A stretch of DNA of 21,923 bases from DAORIO01 sp035438585 (GCA_035438585.1 DAORIO010000008.1:1-21923), one strand, 5' to 3'. Counted from the first letter of the stretch, positions 14,969 through 21,923 are shown. A program made the numbers and translations. The notes: a model not told the origin generated them from the letters alone.

Positions 14969-16747
14969 ATGGAAATCAGAAATATAGCAATTATCGCTCA
15001 CGTGGACCACGGAAAAACGACTCTAACAGATGCGCTTCTTCGACAAACCGGAGCTGCAGAAGAAGGAGTTTCAATGGACTCAAATACGCTTGAGCTTGAG
15101 CGAGGAATTACTATTTATTCTAAAAATGCCTCTGTTCCTTATAAGGGAACAAAAATAAATATTGTAGATACACCAGGTCACGCTGATTTCGGGTCTGAAG
15201 TTGAACGAGTACTTCGATCTATTGATTGTGTTTTGTTGGTTGTTGATGCTCAAGAAGGCCCGATGCCTCAAACACGATTCGTTTTGAAAAAATCTCTTGA
15301 GCTTGGTCTTAAGCCAATAGTTGTTATAAACAAAATCGATAAACCTGCTGCAAATCCAAAACATGTTGAGGAATTGGTTTTGGAATTATTTATGGAGCTT
15401 GGCGCAAGTGACGAGCAGTCAAATTTCCCAGTTGTGTATGCTATTGGGCGAGACGGAATCGCAAAAAGAAAATTAGAAGATGATTCAAAAGATCTTATGC
15501 CACTTCTTGATGTTATTTTGGAACATGTTCCTTCTTCATCTGGAGACAGTACACATTCATTGATGTTCCAACCGTTCAATCTTGCGTATGATAATTTCTT
15601 GGGAAGACTTGCGATTGGAAGAGTTTATGATGGCGAACTTTCACCAAACCAAAATATTTTTATAAAAAAACCAAATGGAGAGACTAGAAAAGGTAGAATT
15701 GTAAAAGTTTTTTCTTTTCAAGGTCTTCAAAGAATTGAAACACAAAGTGCAACAAAAGGAGATATTGTTATGATTGCTGGGCTTGCTGATATTGATATTG
15801 GAGAAACTATTTCAACTGATGAAAATGTAACACCGCTTCCAGCGATTGCTGTTGACGAGCCAACTATTGCTCTAAACTTTTTGATAAACAATTCTCCATT
15901 TGCAGGACGTGAAGGAAAATTTGTAACAACAAGACAAATCAGAGAAAGACTTGAAAAAGAACTCGAAATGAATGTTGGACTTCGTGTTGATTTTGATGCA
16001 AATGAAAATTTTAGAGTTTTAGGACGTGGAGAACTTCACATTGCGATTTTGCTTGAAAATATGAGACGAGAAGGTTATGAAATACAGGTGTCACAACCAG
16101 AAGTTATTATTCGTGACAATAACGGAGTAAAAGAAGAGCCATTTGAAGAAGTTATTGTTGATACGCCAAATGAATATCAAGGTGCTGTTATTGAAAAATT
16201 AGGTCTTCGAGGATTTGTTATGACAGATATGAAGACTCACGATAGTAATGTTCGAATTATTTTAAAAGGTCCAACACGAGGACTGTTGGGATTTAGAAAT
16301 CAATTCGTTATTGATACAAAAGGGGAAGGGATACTTTCATCTCGATTTGTTGGGTTTGAGCCGTATGCAGGAGAAATTAGAAAAAGACCAACAGGATCCA
16401 TGATCTCTATGGCAACAGGAAAAGCTCTAGGATTTTCATTGTGGAATTTGCAAGATAGAGGAGAATTATATATTGGACCAGCTACTGAAGTTTATGAAGG
16501 GCAAGTTATTGGAAATACTTCAAAGGGTGACGAAATGGTGGTAAATCCAACAAAAGGAAAACAGCTTTCCAATGTTAGAGCGTCTGGAACAGATGAAGCT
16601 ATAAATCTTATTCCACCACTTACTCTCGATATTGAGCGTGGACTTGAAGTTATGGCAATCGATGAATATTTAGAAATCACCCCAAAATCCGTCCGACTTC
16701 GAAAACAACAACTAACAGAAACTGACAGAGCAAAAGCTAAGAGATAA
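14969..16747 (+). CDS. typA: Ribosome-associated translational GTPase TypA/BipA
   Basis: This 592-residue GTPase has G1 AHVDHGKTT (10-18), the RGITI switch (45-49), G3 DTPGH (67-71) and G4 NKID (121-124), followed by EF-G-like beta-barrel and alpha/beta domains. The C-terminal region specific to the family has the conserved GPTRGLLGFRNQF. BipA binds the 50S A-site region and assists large-subunit assembly and stress growth. Length is close to E. coli (607). It is transcribed alone. The last 24 codons and stop are repeated perfectly 2.25 kb downstream (18923-18997), so the present 3' end may have been supplied by an inserted element rather than being ancestral. Confidence 0.97.
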   Translation: MEIRNIAIIAHVDHGKTTLTDALLRQTGAAEEGVSMDSNTLELERGITIYSKNASVPYKGTKINIVDTPGHADFGSEVERVLRSIDCVLLVVDAQEGPMPQTRFVLKKSLELGLKPIVVINKIDKPAANPKHVEELVLELFMELGASDEQSNFPVVYAIGRDGIAKRKLEDDSKDLMPLLDVILEHVPSSSGDSTHSLMFQPFNLAYDNFLGRLAIGRVYDGELSPNQNIFIKKPNGETRKGRIVKVFSFQGLQRIETQSATKGDIVMIAGLADIDIGETISTDENVTPLPAIAVDEPTIALNFLINNSPFAGREGKFVTTRQIRERLEKELEMNVGLRVDFDANENFRVLGRGELHIAILLENMRREGYEIQVSQPEVIIRDNNGVKEEPFEEVIVDTPNEYQGAVIEKLGLRGFVMTDMKTHDSNVRIILKGPTRGLLGFRNQFVIDTKGEGILSSRFVGFEPYAGEIRKRPTGSMISMATGKALGFSLWNLQDRGELYIGPATEVYEGQVIGNTSKGDEMVVNPTKGKQLSNVRASGTDEAINLIPPLTLDIERGLEVMAIDEYLEITPKSVRLRKQQLTETDRAKAKR

Positions 16748-16749
16748 AA
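16675..16749 (+). repeat. Direct repeat, copy 1: 3' end of typA
   Basis: These 75 bp, covering the last 24 typA codons, the stop and two bases, are identical to 18923-18997. Similarity continues into the terminator after a small indel. The two copies are 2248 bp apart, start to start. Confidence 0.95.
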
Positions 16750-16775
16750 AAATCCCTCACATAGTGGGGATTTTT
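16748..16775 (+). terminator. Terminator of typA (copy 1)
   Basis: AATCCCTCAC, ATA, GTGGGGATTTTT. One T is left unpaired in the stem, compared with the fully paired version at copy 2. Confidence 0.8.
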
Positions 16776-16782
16776 GTTTAGA

Positions 16783-16811
16783 TTGACTCCTTGTCTCTAG
16801 TGTTGTATAAT
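16783..16811 (+). promoter_or_regulatory. Sigma70-type promoter of the TPM/YgcG gene
   Basis: TTGACT (16783-16788), a 17-nt spacer and TATAAT (16806-16811). It starts about 10 nt after the typA terminator. The leader contains TAAACTAAACCTTAAAAA (16821-16838), almost the same as the leader at 8225-8245. Confidence 0.85.
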
Positions 16812-16846
16812 GTATACAAATAAACTAAACCTTAAAAACAATAAAT

Positions 16847-18859
16847 ATGCGAAAAACACTCGGTATTTTGATCTTAGTACTTCTAAGTACTATGGGGTTT
16901 TCTCAATCAAATGGGACAAACCTAAATTGTGCAGATTTGGTGCAGAAAACAGTTCCACCAAATGCTGTAAATGACTTTGCTAACATTTTAAACAATGAAG
17001 ACAAAGCAGTGCTCGAACAGAAATTACGTGCCTATTGGGATAGTACCTCTATCTCTATAGTGGTCACAACAGTTAATTCTCTTAACGACAATGATGTCAG
17101 TGAATATTCAACAGCACTATTTAATTGCTGGGGGGTGGGTGACAAAACAAATCGTGGAGTTTTAATGTTGGTTGCACCAAATGAAAGGAAAGTATATCTT
17201 TCTACCGGTCAGGGAATTGAGTTTATTCTTTATGACGGACTCTGCAAGAGAGTCATTGAAGAAGATATAATTCCTTCATTTAAAAATGGAGATTACCCTC
17301 TTGGAATACTAAATGGGGTAAATAGCTTGATTAATATCCTGGGGACCATGTCTTGGGAAGACCGAATGGCTGCGATTGAAGAGAGAGCTAAAATTGAAAA
17401 AATTGCAGAACAAAAGACTAAAGAAAATATTGAATCTGCGATAACTATGGTTGTAATTATTGCCTTGTTTGTTGGATTTGTATATTTTATCGTCAGTCTA
17501 ATTTTTAGAATTAAGAAAAGAAGATTATTAAAGAAAAAAATTAATAATTTAAATTCTGAAGTTCTGAAAGCAAAAGAAATGATTGAAGGCCTGAGAATAA
17601 ATTATCTAAAACAAGCTCCAAAATGGGCACAACAAGAAATGGAAGATCACCTTACGCTTTCAGAAGAAAATATTAATTCTATTTCTGATCTTATTGCAGA
17701 GTCTGTTATTTTTCTAAAGAAAACCTCCACTAAGAATGTTGAGGGAGCAGAGGAAAATATACGTAACGCCAAGATTCTTTTAGATAAAGCTTTTTTGAGT
17801 TTTGAAAAGGTGGATACAAAGCTTCGAGAAAAAGTAATTAAATTCTCTTCTGAAGTGAAAGATGTTTGGAATAATGCATTGACGGTATCTTCTGAGCGTT
17901 ATCAATCCGTAAAGTCTTACATTGGTAAAGGTTATGAATTTGAGCCTGAGCTTTTGAAGATAGAAAGGATTTTGAAGAGACTTGAGTCGCTTCAAGCTGA
18001 TATCAATAATCCAGAAAATCATAAGAATGTTCACGAAACATCTACTGATTTGAAAAATAAGGCCGTAGAAATTGAAGCCAATTTGTCAGAGATTATTAAA
18101 GACAAAAAGAAGGTGGATAAGGCTTTACCTGGAGTTGATTTTCAGCTAAAGGAAGCGAAAGGGAAAATCGATCAATATTCTGAAAAACTGAATTCGTTTC
18201 GTAAGAAATATGATCGCAGTGCATGGGGGAAATTGGAAGAAGACCTGAATAATTATTCCAGAAAAATGAATGGAGATCTTGAAAGAAGGATTGATAAGAT
18301 GAAGGATGTAAAATTAAACATATCCTCAATCAATCTTTTAAATCAAAATTTTCTTTCATTGGTTGGTGTTGTTGAGGGAGTTCGTTCCGTTTTCTCCGCA
18401 ATAGACAGTTTCGTGTCTGAGCAGGAAAAAGCAAAAGCAGATTTCTTTAAAAAGATTCCTGATGCTGAAAAAGCCATCGCAGAAGCACTGAAAGAAATAA
18501 AAGATTCTGATGTGGGTTCTAGCGCTAAAGAAGAAGCTAAAAAGGCAGTAAAAAAATTAAATGAAGTGAAAGTTGAAGTCCAGGACGAAATTGCTGATTG
18601 GATTTTGATTCTAAGTTCATTGAATGATGTTGTATCAAGCGCTAATCTAGCTATAGAAAAAGCCGAAAGTGATATTGCTTCTGCTCAATACAATAGAAAA
18701 GAAGCAGCCCGAAAGAAAAAAGAAAAAGAAGATGAAGATAAAACACCTTCAATTTCTTTCTCTACATACTCATCGTCTGGAATTTCTATAGGCGGAGGCG
18801 GATTTGGTGGCTTTGGTGGGGGTTTTACTGGCGGAGGCGGTGCTGGTGGAAGTTGGTAA
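16847..18859 (+). CDS. TPM-domain (YgcG-like) membrane protein with a long coiled-coil insertion
   Basis: This 670-residue protein has a signal peptide (1-20, ending GFSQ) and a TPM domain (about 38-167) with NDFANILN, ISIVVTTVNS, RGVLMLVAPNERKVYLSTGQG and the helix near RVIEEDIIPSF. One membrane helix follows (about 199-220). About 420 residues are strongly helical, Lys/Glu-rich and coiled-coil-like (225-640). The Gly-rich tail (about 646-670) ends GGGGAGGSW, the usual end of YgcG proteins. Ordinary YgcG proteins are about 250-300 residues, so the long helical block on the inner side is unusual. TPM proteins act at the envelope and often pair with LemA; phosphatase activity is reported for plant relatives (TLP18.3). 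It is bracketed by the typA direct repeat and looks inserted. Signal peptide and promoter resemble those of the T9SS-tailed gene. Confidence 0.88.
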   Translation: MRKTLGILILVLLSTMGFSQSNGTNLNCADLVQKTVPPNAVNDFANILNNEDKAVLEQKLRAYWDSTSISIVVTTVNSLNDNDVSEYSTALFNCWGVGDKTNRGVLMLVAPNERKVYLSTGQGIEFILYDGLCKRVIEEDIIPSFKNGDYPLGILNGVNSLINILGTMSWEDRMAAIEERAKIEKIAEQKTKENIESAITMVVIIALFVGFVYFIVSLIFRIKKRRLLKKKINNLNSEVLKAKEMIEGLRINYLKQAPKWAQQEMEDHLTLSEENINSISDLIAESVIFLKKTSTKNVEGAEENIRNAKILLDKAFLSFEKVDTKLREKVIKFSSEVKDVWNNALTVSSERYQSVKSYIGKGYEFEPELLKIERILKRLESLQADINNPENHKNVHETSTDLKNKAVEIEANLSEIIKDKKKVDKALPGVDFQLKEAKGKIDQYSEKLNSFRKKYDRSAWGKLEEDLNNYSRKMNGDLERRIDKMKDVKLNISSINLLNQNFLSLVGVVEGVRSVFSAIDSFVSEQEKAKADFFKKIPDAEKAIAEALKEIKDSDVGSSAKEEAKKAVKKLNEVKVEVQDEIADWILILSSLNDVVSSANLAIEKAESDIASAQYNRKEAARKKKEKEDEDKTPSISFSTYSSSGISIGGGGFGGFGGGFTGGGGAGGSW

Positions 18860-18878
18860 AAAATAATTTATAGTATAG

Positions 18879-18904
18879 GCCCGGATTTTTATCCGGGCTT
18901 TTTT
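18879..18904 (+). terminator. Rho-independent terminator of the TPM/YgcG gene
   Basis: GCCCGGAT, TTTT, ATCCGGGC, then six T: a perfect 8-bp stem. Confidence 0.93.
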
Positions 18905-18916
18905 AATTTATTATTT

Positions 18917-18925
18917 TGATATAAT
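18917..18925 (+). promoter_or_regulatory. Orphan extended -10 promoter at the repeat junction
   Basis: TGA then TATAAT (18920-18925), the same TTTTGATATAAT string that precedes htpX and the gene at 21897. No start codon follows; the typA copy begins at 18923, inside the -10. Transcription from here would give an RNA of about 95 nt ending at the copy 2 terminator. Confidence 0.55.
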
Positions 18926-18997
18926 CACCCCAAAATCCGTCCGACTTCGAAAACAACAACTAACAGAAACTGACAGAGCAAAAGCTAAGAGATAAAA
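18923..18997 (+). repeat. Direct repeat, copy 2: typA 3' remnant
   Basis: A 75/75 match to 16675-16749. The frame 18924-18995 encodes the last 23 typA residues and stop, with no start codon and no upstream typA sequence. It is most simply a displaced typA end left by insertion. Confidence 0.95.
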
Positions 18998-18999
18998 GA

Positions 19000-19030
19000 T
19001 AAAAATCCCTCACGAAGTGGGGGATTTTAT
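19000..19030 (+). terminator. Terminator after the typA remnant (copy 2)
   Basis: AAATCCCTCAC, GAA, GTGGGGGATTT, an 11-bp stem with one wobble, then a T-rich tail. It is homologous to the copy 1 terminator but better paired and has a different loop. Confidence 0.85.
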
Positions 19031-19257
19031 TTATAGTAATACGGATGGGTGTATTTTTCTTTGTTAATTTTTTTCTTTTTTATAAATAACAAAAAAATAC
19101 TACACAAGATAGAAGCTATCATTTTTTTTGTAATTAATTGTTTGCTTTATAATAATGCTTTTTAGTTGGTAAGTAAATAGATGTATTAGGAGGTTTAGAT
19201 GGTTCTATAAATAAGTTAAAATTCTACAATTGGTGTTTTTTAAGGTAAAATCATTCA
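19031..19257 (+). other. AT-rich intergenic region with a Shine-Dalgarno and three-codon ORF
   Basis: No gene of useful size is seen. An imperfect inverted repeat lies at 19049-19066 and 19087-19105. A TATAAT (19148-19153) is followed by AGGAGG (19188-19193), five bases, and ATG GTT CTA TAA (19199-19210). This is the only full Shine-Dalgarno noticed in the window and precedes an ORF encoding Met-Val-Leu. Confidence 0.45.
19223..19251 (+). promoter_or_regulatory. Promoter of the Pif1-like helicase, predicting a leaderless mRNA
   Basis: TCTACA (19223-19228, four of six to TTGACA), a 17-nt spacer and TAAAAT (19246-19251). The ATG begins seven bases after the -10. Confidence 0.5.
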
Positions 19258-20973
19258 ATGACTCAGGCTAAGGCTTTGGCTATTATGAAAACAGGGGTCA
19301 ATATTTACCTCACAGGAAGTGCGGGGTCTGGAAAAACGCACACACTAAATCAGTATATAAATTACCTAAAAGATCATGGTATTGAGGTGGCAGTAACTGC
19401 TTCAACAGGAATAGCTGCGACTCATATGAATGGAATGACCATTCACGGTTTTTCGGGTATTGGAATAAGAGACAATCTAACAGAATATGATTTGGATGAA
19501 TTGACCCAAAAGCCATATTTGGTAAAAAGATTTCATAAAACAAAAGTTTTAATTATTGATGAAGTTTCAATGCTTCACGCACGAACACTCGATGCTGTTG
19601 ATTTGGTTTGTAGGAAATTTAAAAGAAACAATTTGCCGTTTGGTGGAATGCAGGTAATTTTATCTGGTGATTTTTTTCAATTGCCACCAATTACTCGCAG
19701 TCATTCAACAGGTCCACAAATCGATATGTTTGACCAAACAGAAGGCTCTGAGCAAATACCCAAAGATCTGATTGTTTATTCAAGAGCTTGGAAAGAAATG
19801 CGACCAGCCATTTGTTATCTTACAGAGCAACATAGACAAGATGATCAAATATTTACAAATATTTTAAATAAAATTAGAGAGAATAAAATAGAAGCAGAAC
19901 ATTTAGAAATTATAAAAGGACGAATAAATGCAGTTCTTGATGGGGAAATTCCACCAACTAAACTTTATACTCACAACGTAGATGTCGACACTATAAATCA
20001 GCGCGAGCTTCAAAAACTAAGTGAGATGGAATACAACTATGAAATGCAGACAAAGGGAAGAGATGTTATTGTCGAGATTTTAAAAAAAAGTTGTCTTGCG
20101 CACGAAAAACTTTCTTTGAAAAAAGGTGCGCAAGTTATGTTTATAAAAAACAATTTTGAGCTTGGTTATGTAAATGGAACAAGAGGTATTGTTGAAAGTT
20201 TCCGAATAGACAGAACGCCAGTTGTCAGACTTATGAATGGAAAAAGAATTGAAGTAAAAGAAGAGAGTTGGATGATTGAAGAAGATGGAAAGTCAAAAGC
20301 ATCTTTAATGCAGTTACCACTTAGACTTGCATGGGCCATTACGATCCATAAAAGCCAAGGAATGAGTTTGGACAGCGCAGAAATTGATCTATCGAAGACT
20401 TTTACTTATGGAATGGGTTATGTTGCTCTTTCCCGTGTTCGAACTCTAAATGGCATTAGACTTGTCGGACTCAGTGAAAATTCTTTAAAAGTAGACCCAA
20501 ATGTTTTGGAGCTTGATGAAAAACTTCAAGTCGAATCAGAAGAAAATGAAGAAATGTTTGGTAAACTTTCGACCACTGAGCAAGAGAAAATGGAAAGAGA
20601 TTTTATTTTGAGATCGGAGGGTTTTATAAAAGCAGGAGTTGCTAAAAAACTAAAAGAAAAAAGTTCAACAATAGAAATAACAAAATCACTTCTTTTGAAA
20701 AAGATGACATTTGCGGAAATTGCAAAAGAGCGAGGTCTTGGGCTGTCGACTATTTTGGATCATGTAGAAAAGTTGATTGCTCGAGGTGACGAACTTCCAC
20801 TTGGGCATACATATCCAGATAAAAATAATATAAAACTTGTGCAAAGTTGTATTGATAGCATACAAGGAGATGATAAGTGGAAATTAGCGCCAATAAAAAC
20901 TATGTTGGATAAAAAAAAGAAGCACCTTACCTTTGATCAAATAAGAATTGCGAGGATTTTTTGCAAAAAATAG
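19258..20973 (+). CDS. Pif1/RecD-like DNA helicase with a C-terminal helix-turn-helix
   Basis: This 571-residue SF1B helicase has Walker A GSAGSGKT (20-27), ASTGIAA (48-54) as motif Ia, Walker B IIDEVSM (99-105), and SGDFFQLPP as motif III. LAWAITIHKSQGMSLD and GYVALSRVRTL near 358-405 are the C-terminal motifs. From about 455 to the end is a helical region with TFAEIAKERGLGLSTILDHVEKL, shortened here to its core FAEIAKERGLGLSTI. It resembles the helix-turn-helix domain found at the C terminus of RecQ and Pif1-like helicases. Pif1 enzymes move 5' to 3' on DNA and unwind forks and G-quadruplexes. All core motifs are intact. It appears to be transcribed alone and to end without a clear terminator. 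Confidence 0.93.
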   Translation: MTQAKALAIMKTGVNIYLTGSAGSGKTHTLNQYINYLKDHGIEVAVTASTGIAATHMNGMTIHGFSGIGIRDNLTEYDLDELTQKPYLVKRFHKTKVLIIDEVSMLHARTLDAVDLVCRKFKRNNLPFGGMQVILSGDFFQLPPITRSHSTGPQIDMFDQTEGSEQIPKDLIVYSRAWKEMRPAICYLTEQHRQDDQIFTNILNKIRENKIEAEHLEIIKGRINAVLDGEIPPTKLYTHNVDVDTINQRELQKLSEMEYNYEMQTKGRDVIVEILKKSCLAHEKLSLKKGAQVMFIKNNFELGYVNGTRGIVESFRIDRTPVVRLMNGKRIEVKEESWMIEEDGKSKASLMQLPLRLAWAITIHKSQGMSLDSAEIDLSKTFTYGMGYVALSRVRTLNGIRLVGLSENSLKVDPNVLELDEKLQVESEENEEMFGKLSTTEQEKMERDFILRSEGFIKAGVAKKLKEKSSTIEITKSLLLKKMTFAEIAKERGLGLSTILDHVEKLIARGDELPLGHTYPDKNNIKLVQSCIDSIQGDDKWKLAPIKTMLDKKKKHLTFDQIRIARIFCKK

Positions 20974-20977
20974 TTTT

Positions 20978-21006
20978 TTGACAAAAGTATAAAATATTGG
21001 TAGAAA
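20978..21006 (+). promoter_or_regulatory. Promoter of the 21037 gene
   Basis: A perfect TTGACA (20978-20983), a 17-nt spacer and the weaker TAGAAA (21001-21006). The A-rich leader has ATAAACT and AACTAAAT and no Shine-Dalgarno. Confidence 0.55.
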
Positions 21007-21036
21007 TAAGACCGATAAACTTTAAAAAACTAAATA

Positions 21037-21825
21037 ATGAAAAAGAAAACAATTTCGCGCTCAAGGGGCACTAAGTTAAAGACTGATCGGCAAAATTTTG
21101 CAATCTTGCGTCGGAGAATAAAAAAGATTGGATTTTATGAAAAATCTCCTGATTGGCTAATAAAAACATTGACAGAAAATGAATTAACTCCACCGGATTC
21201 CGAAAGGATACCTGAAACTTTCGATCAATTAATCTATGCAAGAAAGATTAATGGTTACACTATTTTGTTTATTTCATCTTTTAATCCCACAATTGACAAA
21301 ATTCTTGGCCGTAAAGTTAACGGCGCATTTTCAAAACAAGGTGGATCTTTTTGGATTTTAATTATTGATGAAAATGGTGAGAAAGTTGTAACTCGACAGC
21401 GTTTTCGTACTAGCACAATGAAAGAAAGAATTCCGATGGAGTTAGAGTGTTTTGTTTTCGGTTTAAAAAGACGACCGGTACAGAAAAATGGTATAGGTAA
21501 AATGTTTCTGTGTGACCCAAGTGCAAGTAGAGTTTCATCTGAAATTAAAAAATCTTTCTTGAATTATAAAGAAAAGGTTTTGAAAAAAGAAAACAGAAAT
21601 ATTTTTTTGAAGTATCAACTAATTTGGTTGCCTGTAAATTTTTCAAAACAACAATATCAATTTCTCGAAAGCGGTATGAAGGGCGATCTTTTGGGTTCTT
21701 ATCTGGAGTTAATCCGGCAACGGGCATATTATTGGTCTGTTGAGCGCAAGAGGCGTAAGACAAAAAAGACGATTAAAAAGATACGAAAACCATGGAAAAT
21801 AGGTGATTCTCCAGCGGTTATTTAG
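21037..21825 (+). CDS. Basic hypothetical protein
   Basis: This 262-residue protein has no signal peptide or membrane helix. It has a strongly basic N terminus (MKKKTISRSRGTKLKTDRQ), a central beta-rich part containing KINGYTILFISSFNPTID and GSFWILIIDENGEKVVTRQR, and a very basic C terminus rich in Lys and Arg (VERKRRKTKKTIKKIRKPWK). I do not recognise a family. The charge suggests a nucleic-acid or ribosome partner, which is only inference. It follows the helicase by 63 nt with its own promoter and has a strong terminator. Confidence 0.78.
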   Translation: MKKKTISRSRGTKLKTDRQNFAILRRRIKKIGFYEKSPDWLIKTLTENELTPPDSERIPETFDQLIYARKINGYTILFISSFNPTIDKILGRKVNGAFSKQGGSFWILIIDENGEKVVTRQRFRTSTMKERIPMELECFVFGLKRRPVQKNGIGKMFLCDPSASRVSSEIKKSFLNYKEKVLKKENRNIFLKYQLIWLPVNFSKQQYQFLESGMKGDLLGSYLELIRQRAYYWSVERKRRKTKKTIKKIRKPWKIGDSPAVI

Positions 21826-21851
21826 CACTGTTTCTGGCGTGAGCTCATACC

Positions 21852-21877
21852 CCCCCGTTAATCATAACGGGGGTTTT
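21852..21877 (+). terminator. Rho-independent terminator of the 21037 gene
   Basis: CCCCCGTTA (21852-21860), ATCA, TAACGGGGG (21865-21873), then TTTT: a perfect 9-bp stem within a run of seven C. Confidence 0.92.
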
Positions 21878-21881
21878 ATTT

Positions 21882-21890
21882 TGATATAAT
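21882..21890 (+). promoter_or_regulatory. Extended -10 promoter of the gene at 21897, predicting a leaderless mRNA
   Basis: TGA then TATAAT (21885-21890), with the ATG seven bases after the -10, the same arrangement as htpX. Confidence 0.65.
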
Positions 21891-21896
21891 GAGGTT

Positions 21897-21923
21897 ATGA
21901 AAAAGATTTTTATTTTAATATTT
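21897..21923 (+). CDS. Start of a gene cut by the window edge
   Basis: Nine codons are visible (MKKIFILIF). They look like the beginning of a signal peptide or membrane anchor. The start is supported by the -10 placed exactly for a leaderless transcript. Nothing can be said about function. Confidence 0.6.

Noticed and set aside
16675..18997. Insertion sequence or transposon
   Set aside because: No transposase, no terminal inverted repeats, and the duplication is far longer than transposon target duplications.
19049..19105. AT-rich inverted repeat as a terminator or mobile-element end
   Set aside because: Pairing is imperfect and mostly A-T, likely by composition.
1538..21825. TGA recoded as glycine (genetic code 25)
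   Set aside because: Conserved genes read through in full without any in-frame TGA, so recoding is not shown; only avoidance of TGA is.

Overview
The window is AT-rich and looks like part of a Candidate Phyla Radiation (Patescibacteria, probably Parcubacteria-like) genome. The signs are a 23S rRNA gene with a group I intron, an rRNA operon carrying a tRNA between 23S and 5S, many short membrane-anchored proteins of the kinds seen in that group, almost no Shine-Dalgarno sequences, and no CCA encoded on the tRNAs. This assignment is inference from gene content; no 16S is present. All 21 complete genes stop with TAA (13) or TAG (8) and none with TGA.

Layout. 1-1470: the 3' end of 23S rRNA, split by a 405-nt intron at the position equivalent to E. 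coli 2593, then a spacer with tRNA-Asp (one extra base in its anticodon arm) and 5S rRNA inside a long processing or terminator stem. 1538-6352: an envelope and export operon of a Cys-rich membrane protein, RodA, a PAP2 phosphatase, SecD and SecF, closed by a terminator shared with a small convergent gene. 6737-8187: LemA, a small membrane protein split by a frameshift at an A8 run, and a Gmad2-domain protein. 8191-9612: a one-gene unit encoding a secreted beta-propeller-like protein with a type IX secretion C-terminal sorting domain, which is Bacteroidota-like and foreign to this setting. 9702-11600: an anchored hypothetical protein, then HtpX with a small two-helix membrane protein. 11748-13490: a tight three-gene operon of an RBBP9-like hydrolase, a peptide deformylase and a methyltransferase. 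13503-14798: a hairpin, a candidate structured RNA, a minus-strand polyprenyl-synthase-like gene, more hairpins and minus-strand tRNA-Ser(GGA). 14969-16772: typA/bipA and its terminator. 16773-18922: a second one-gene unit encoding a TPM/YgcG-like protein with a very long coiled-coil region. 18923-19026: a second copy of the typA 3' end and terminator. 19258-20973: a Pif1-like helicase. 21037-21873: an unrecognised basic protein and terminator. 21897-end: the start of a further gene.

The most notable structure is a 75-bp perfect direct repeat (16675-16749 and 18923-18997) made of the last 24 codons and stop of typA. It brackets the TPM/YgcG unit and has a promoter without a gene at its inner junction. 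This looks like insertion of a gene cassette into the 3' end of typA with the reading frame restored. The T9SS-tailed gene has a closely similar promoter, an A-rich leader containing TAAACTAAA, and a similar signal peptide ending, so the two may share a source. LemA, HtpX and TPM proteins are often linked in bacteria; here they occur in one region but in separate transcription units.

Promoters show a second pattern. Several genes have a TATAAT-like -10, often extended (TGnTATAAT), ending exactly 6 nt before the ATG, which predicts leaderless mRNAs.
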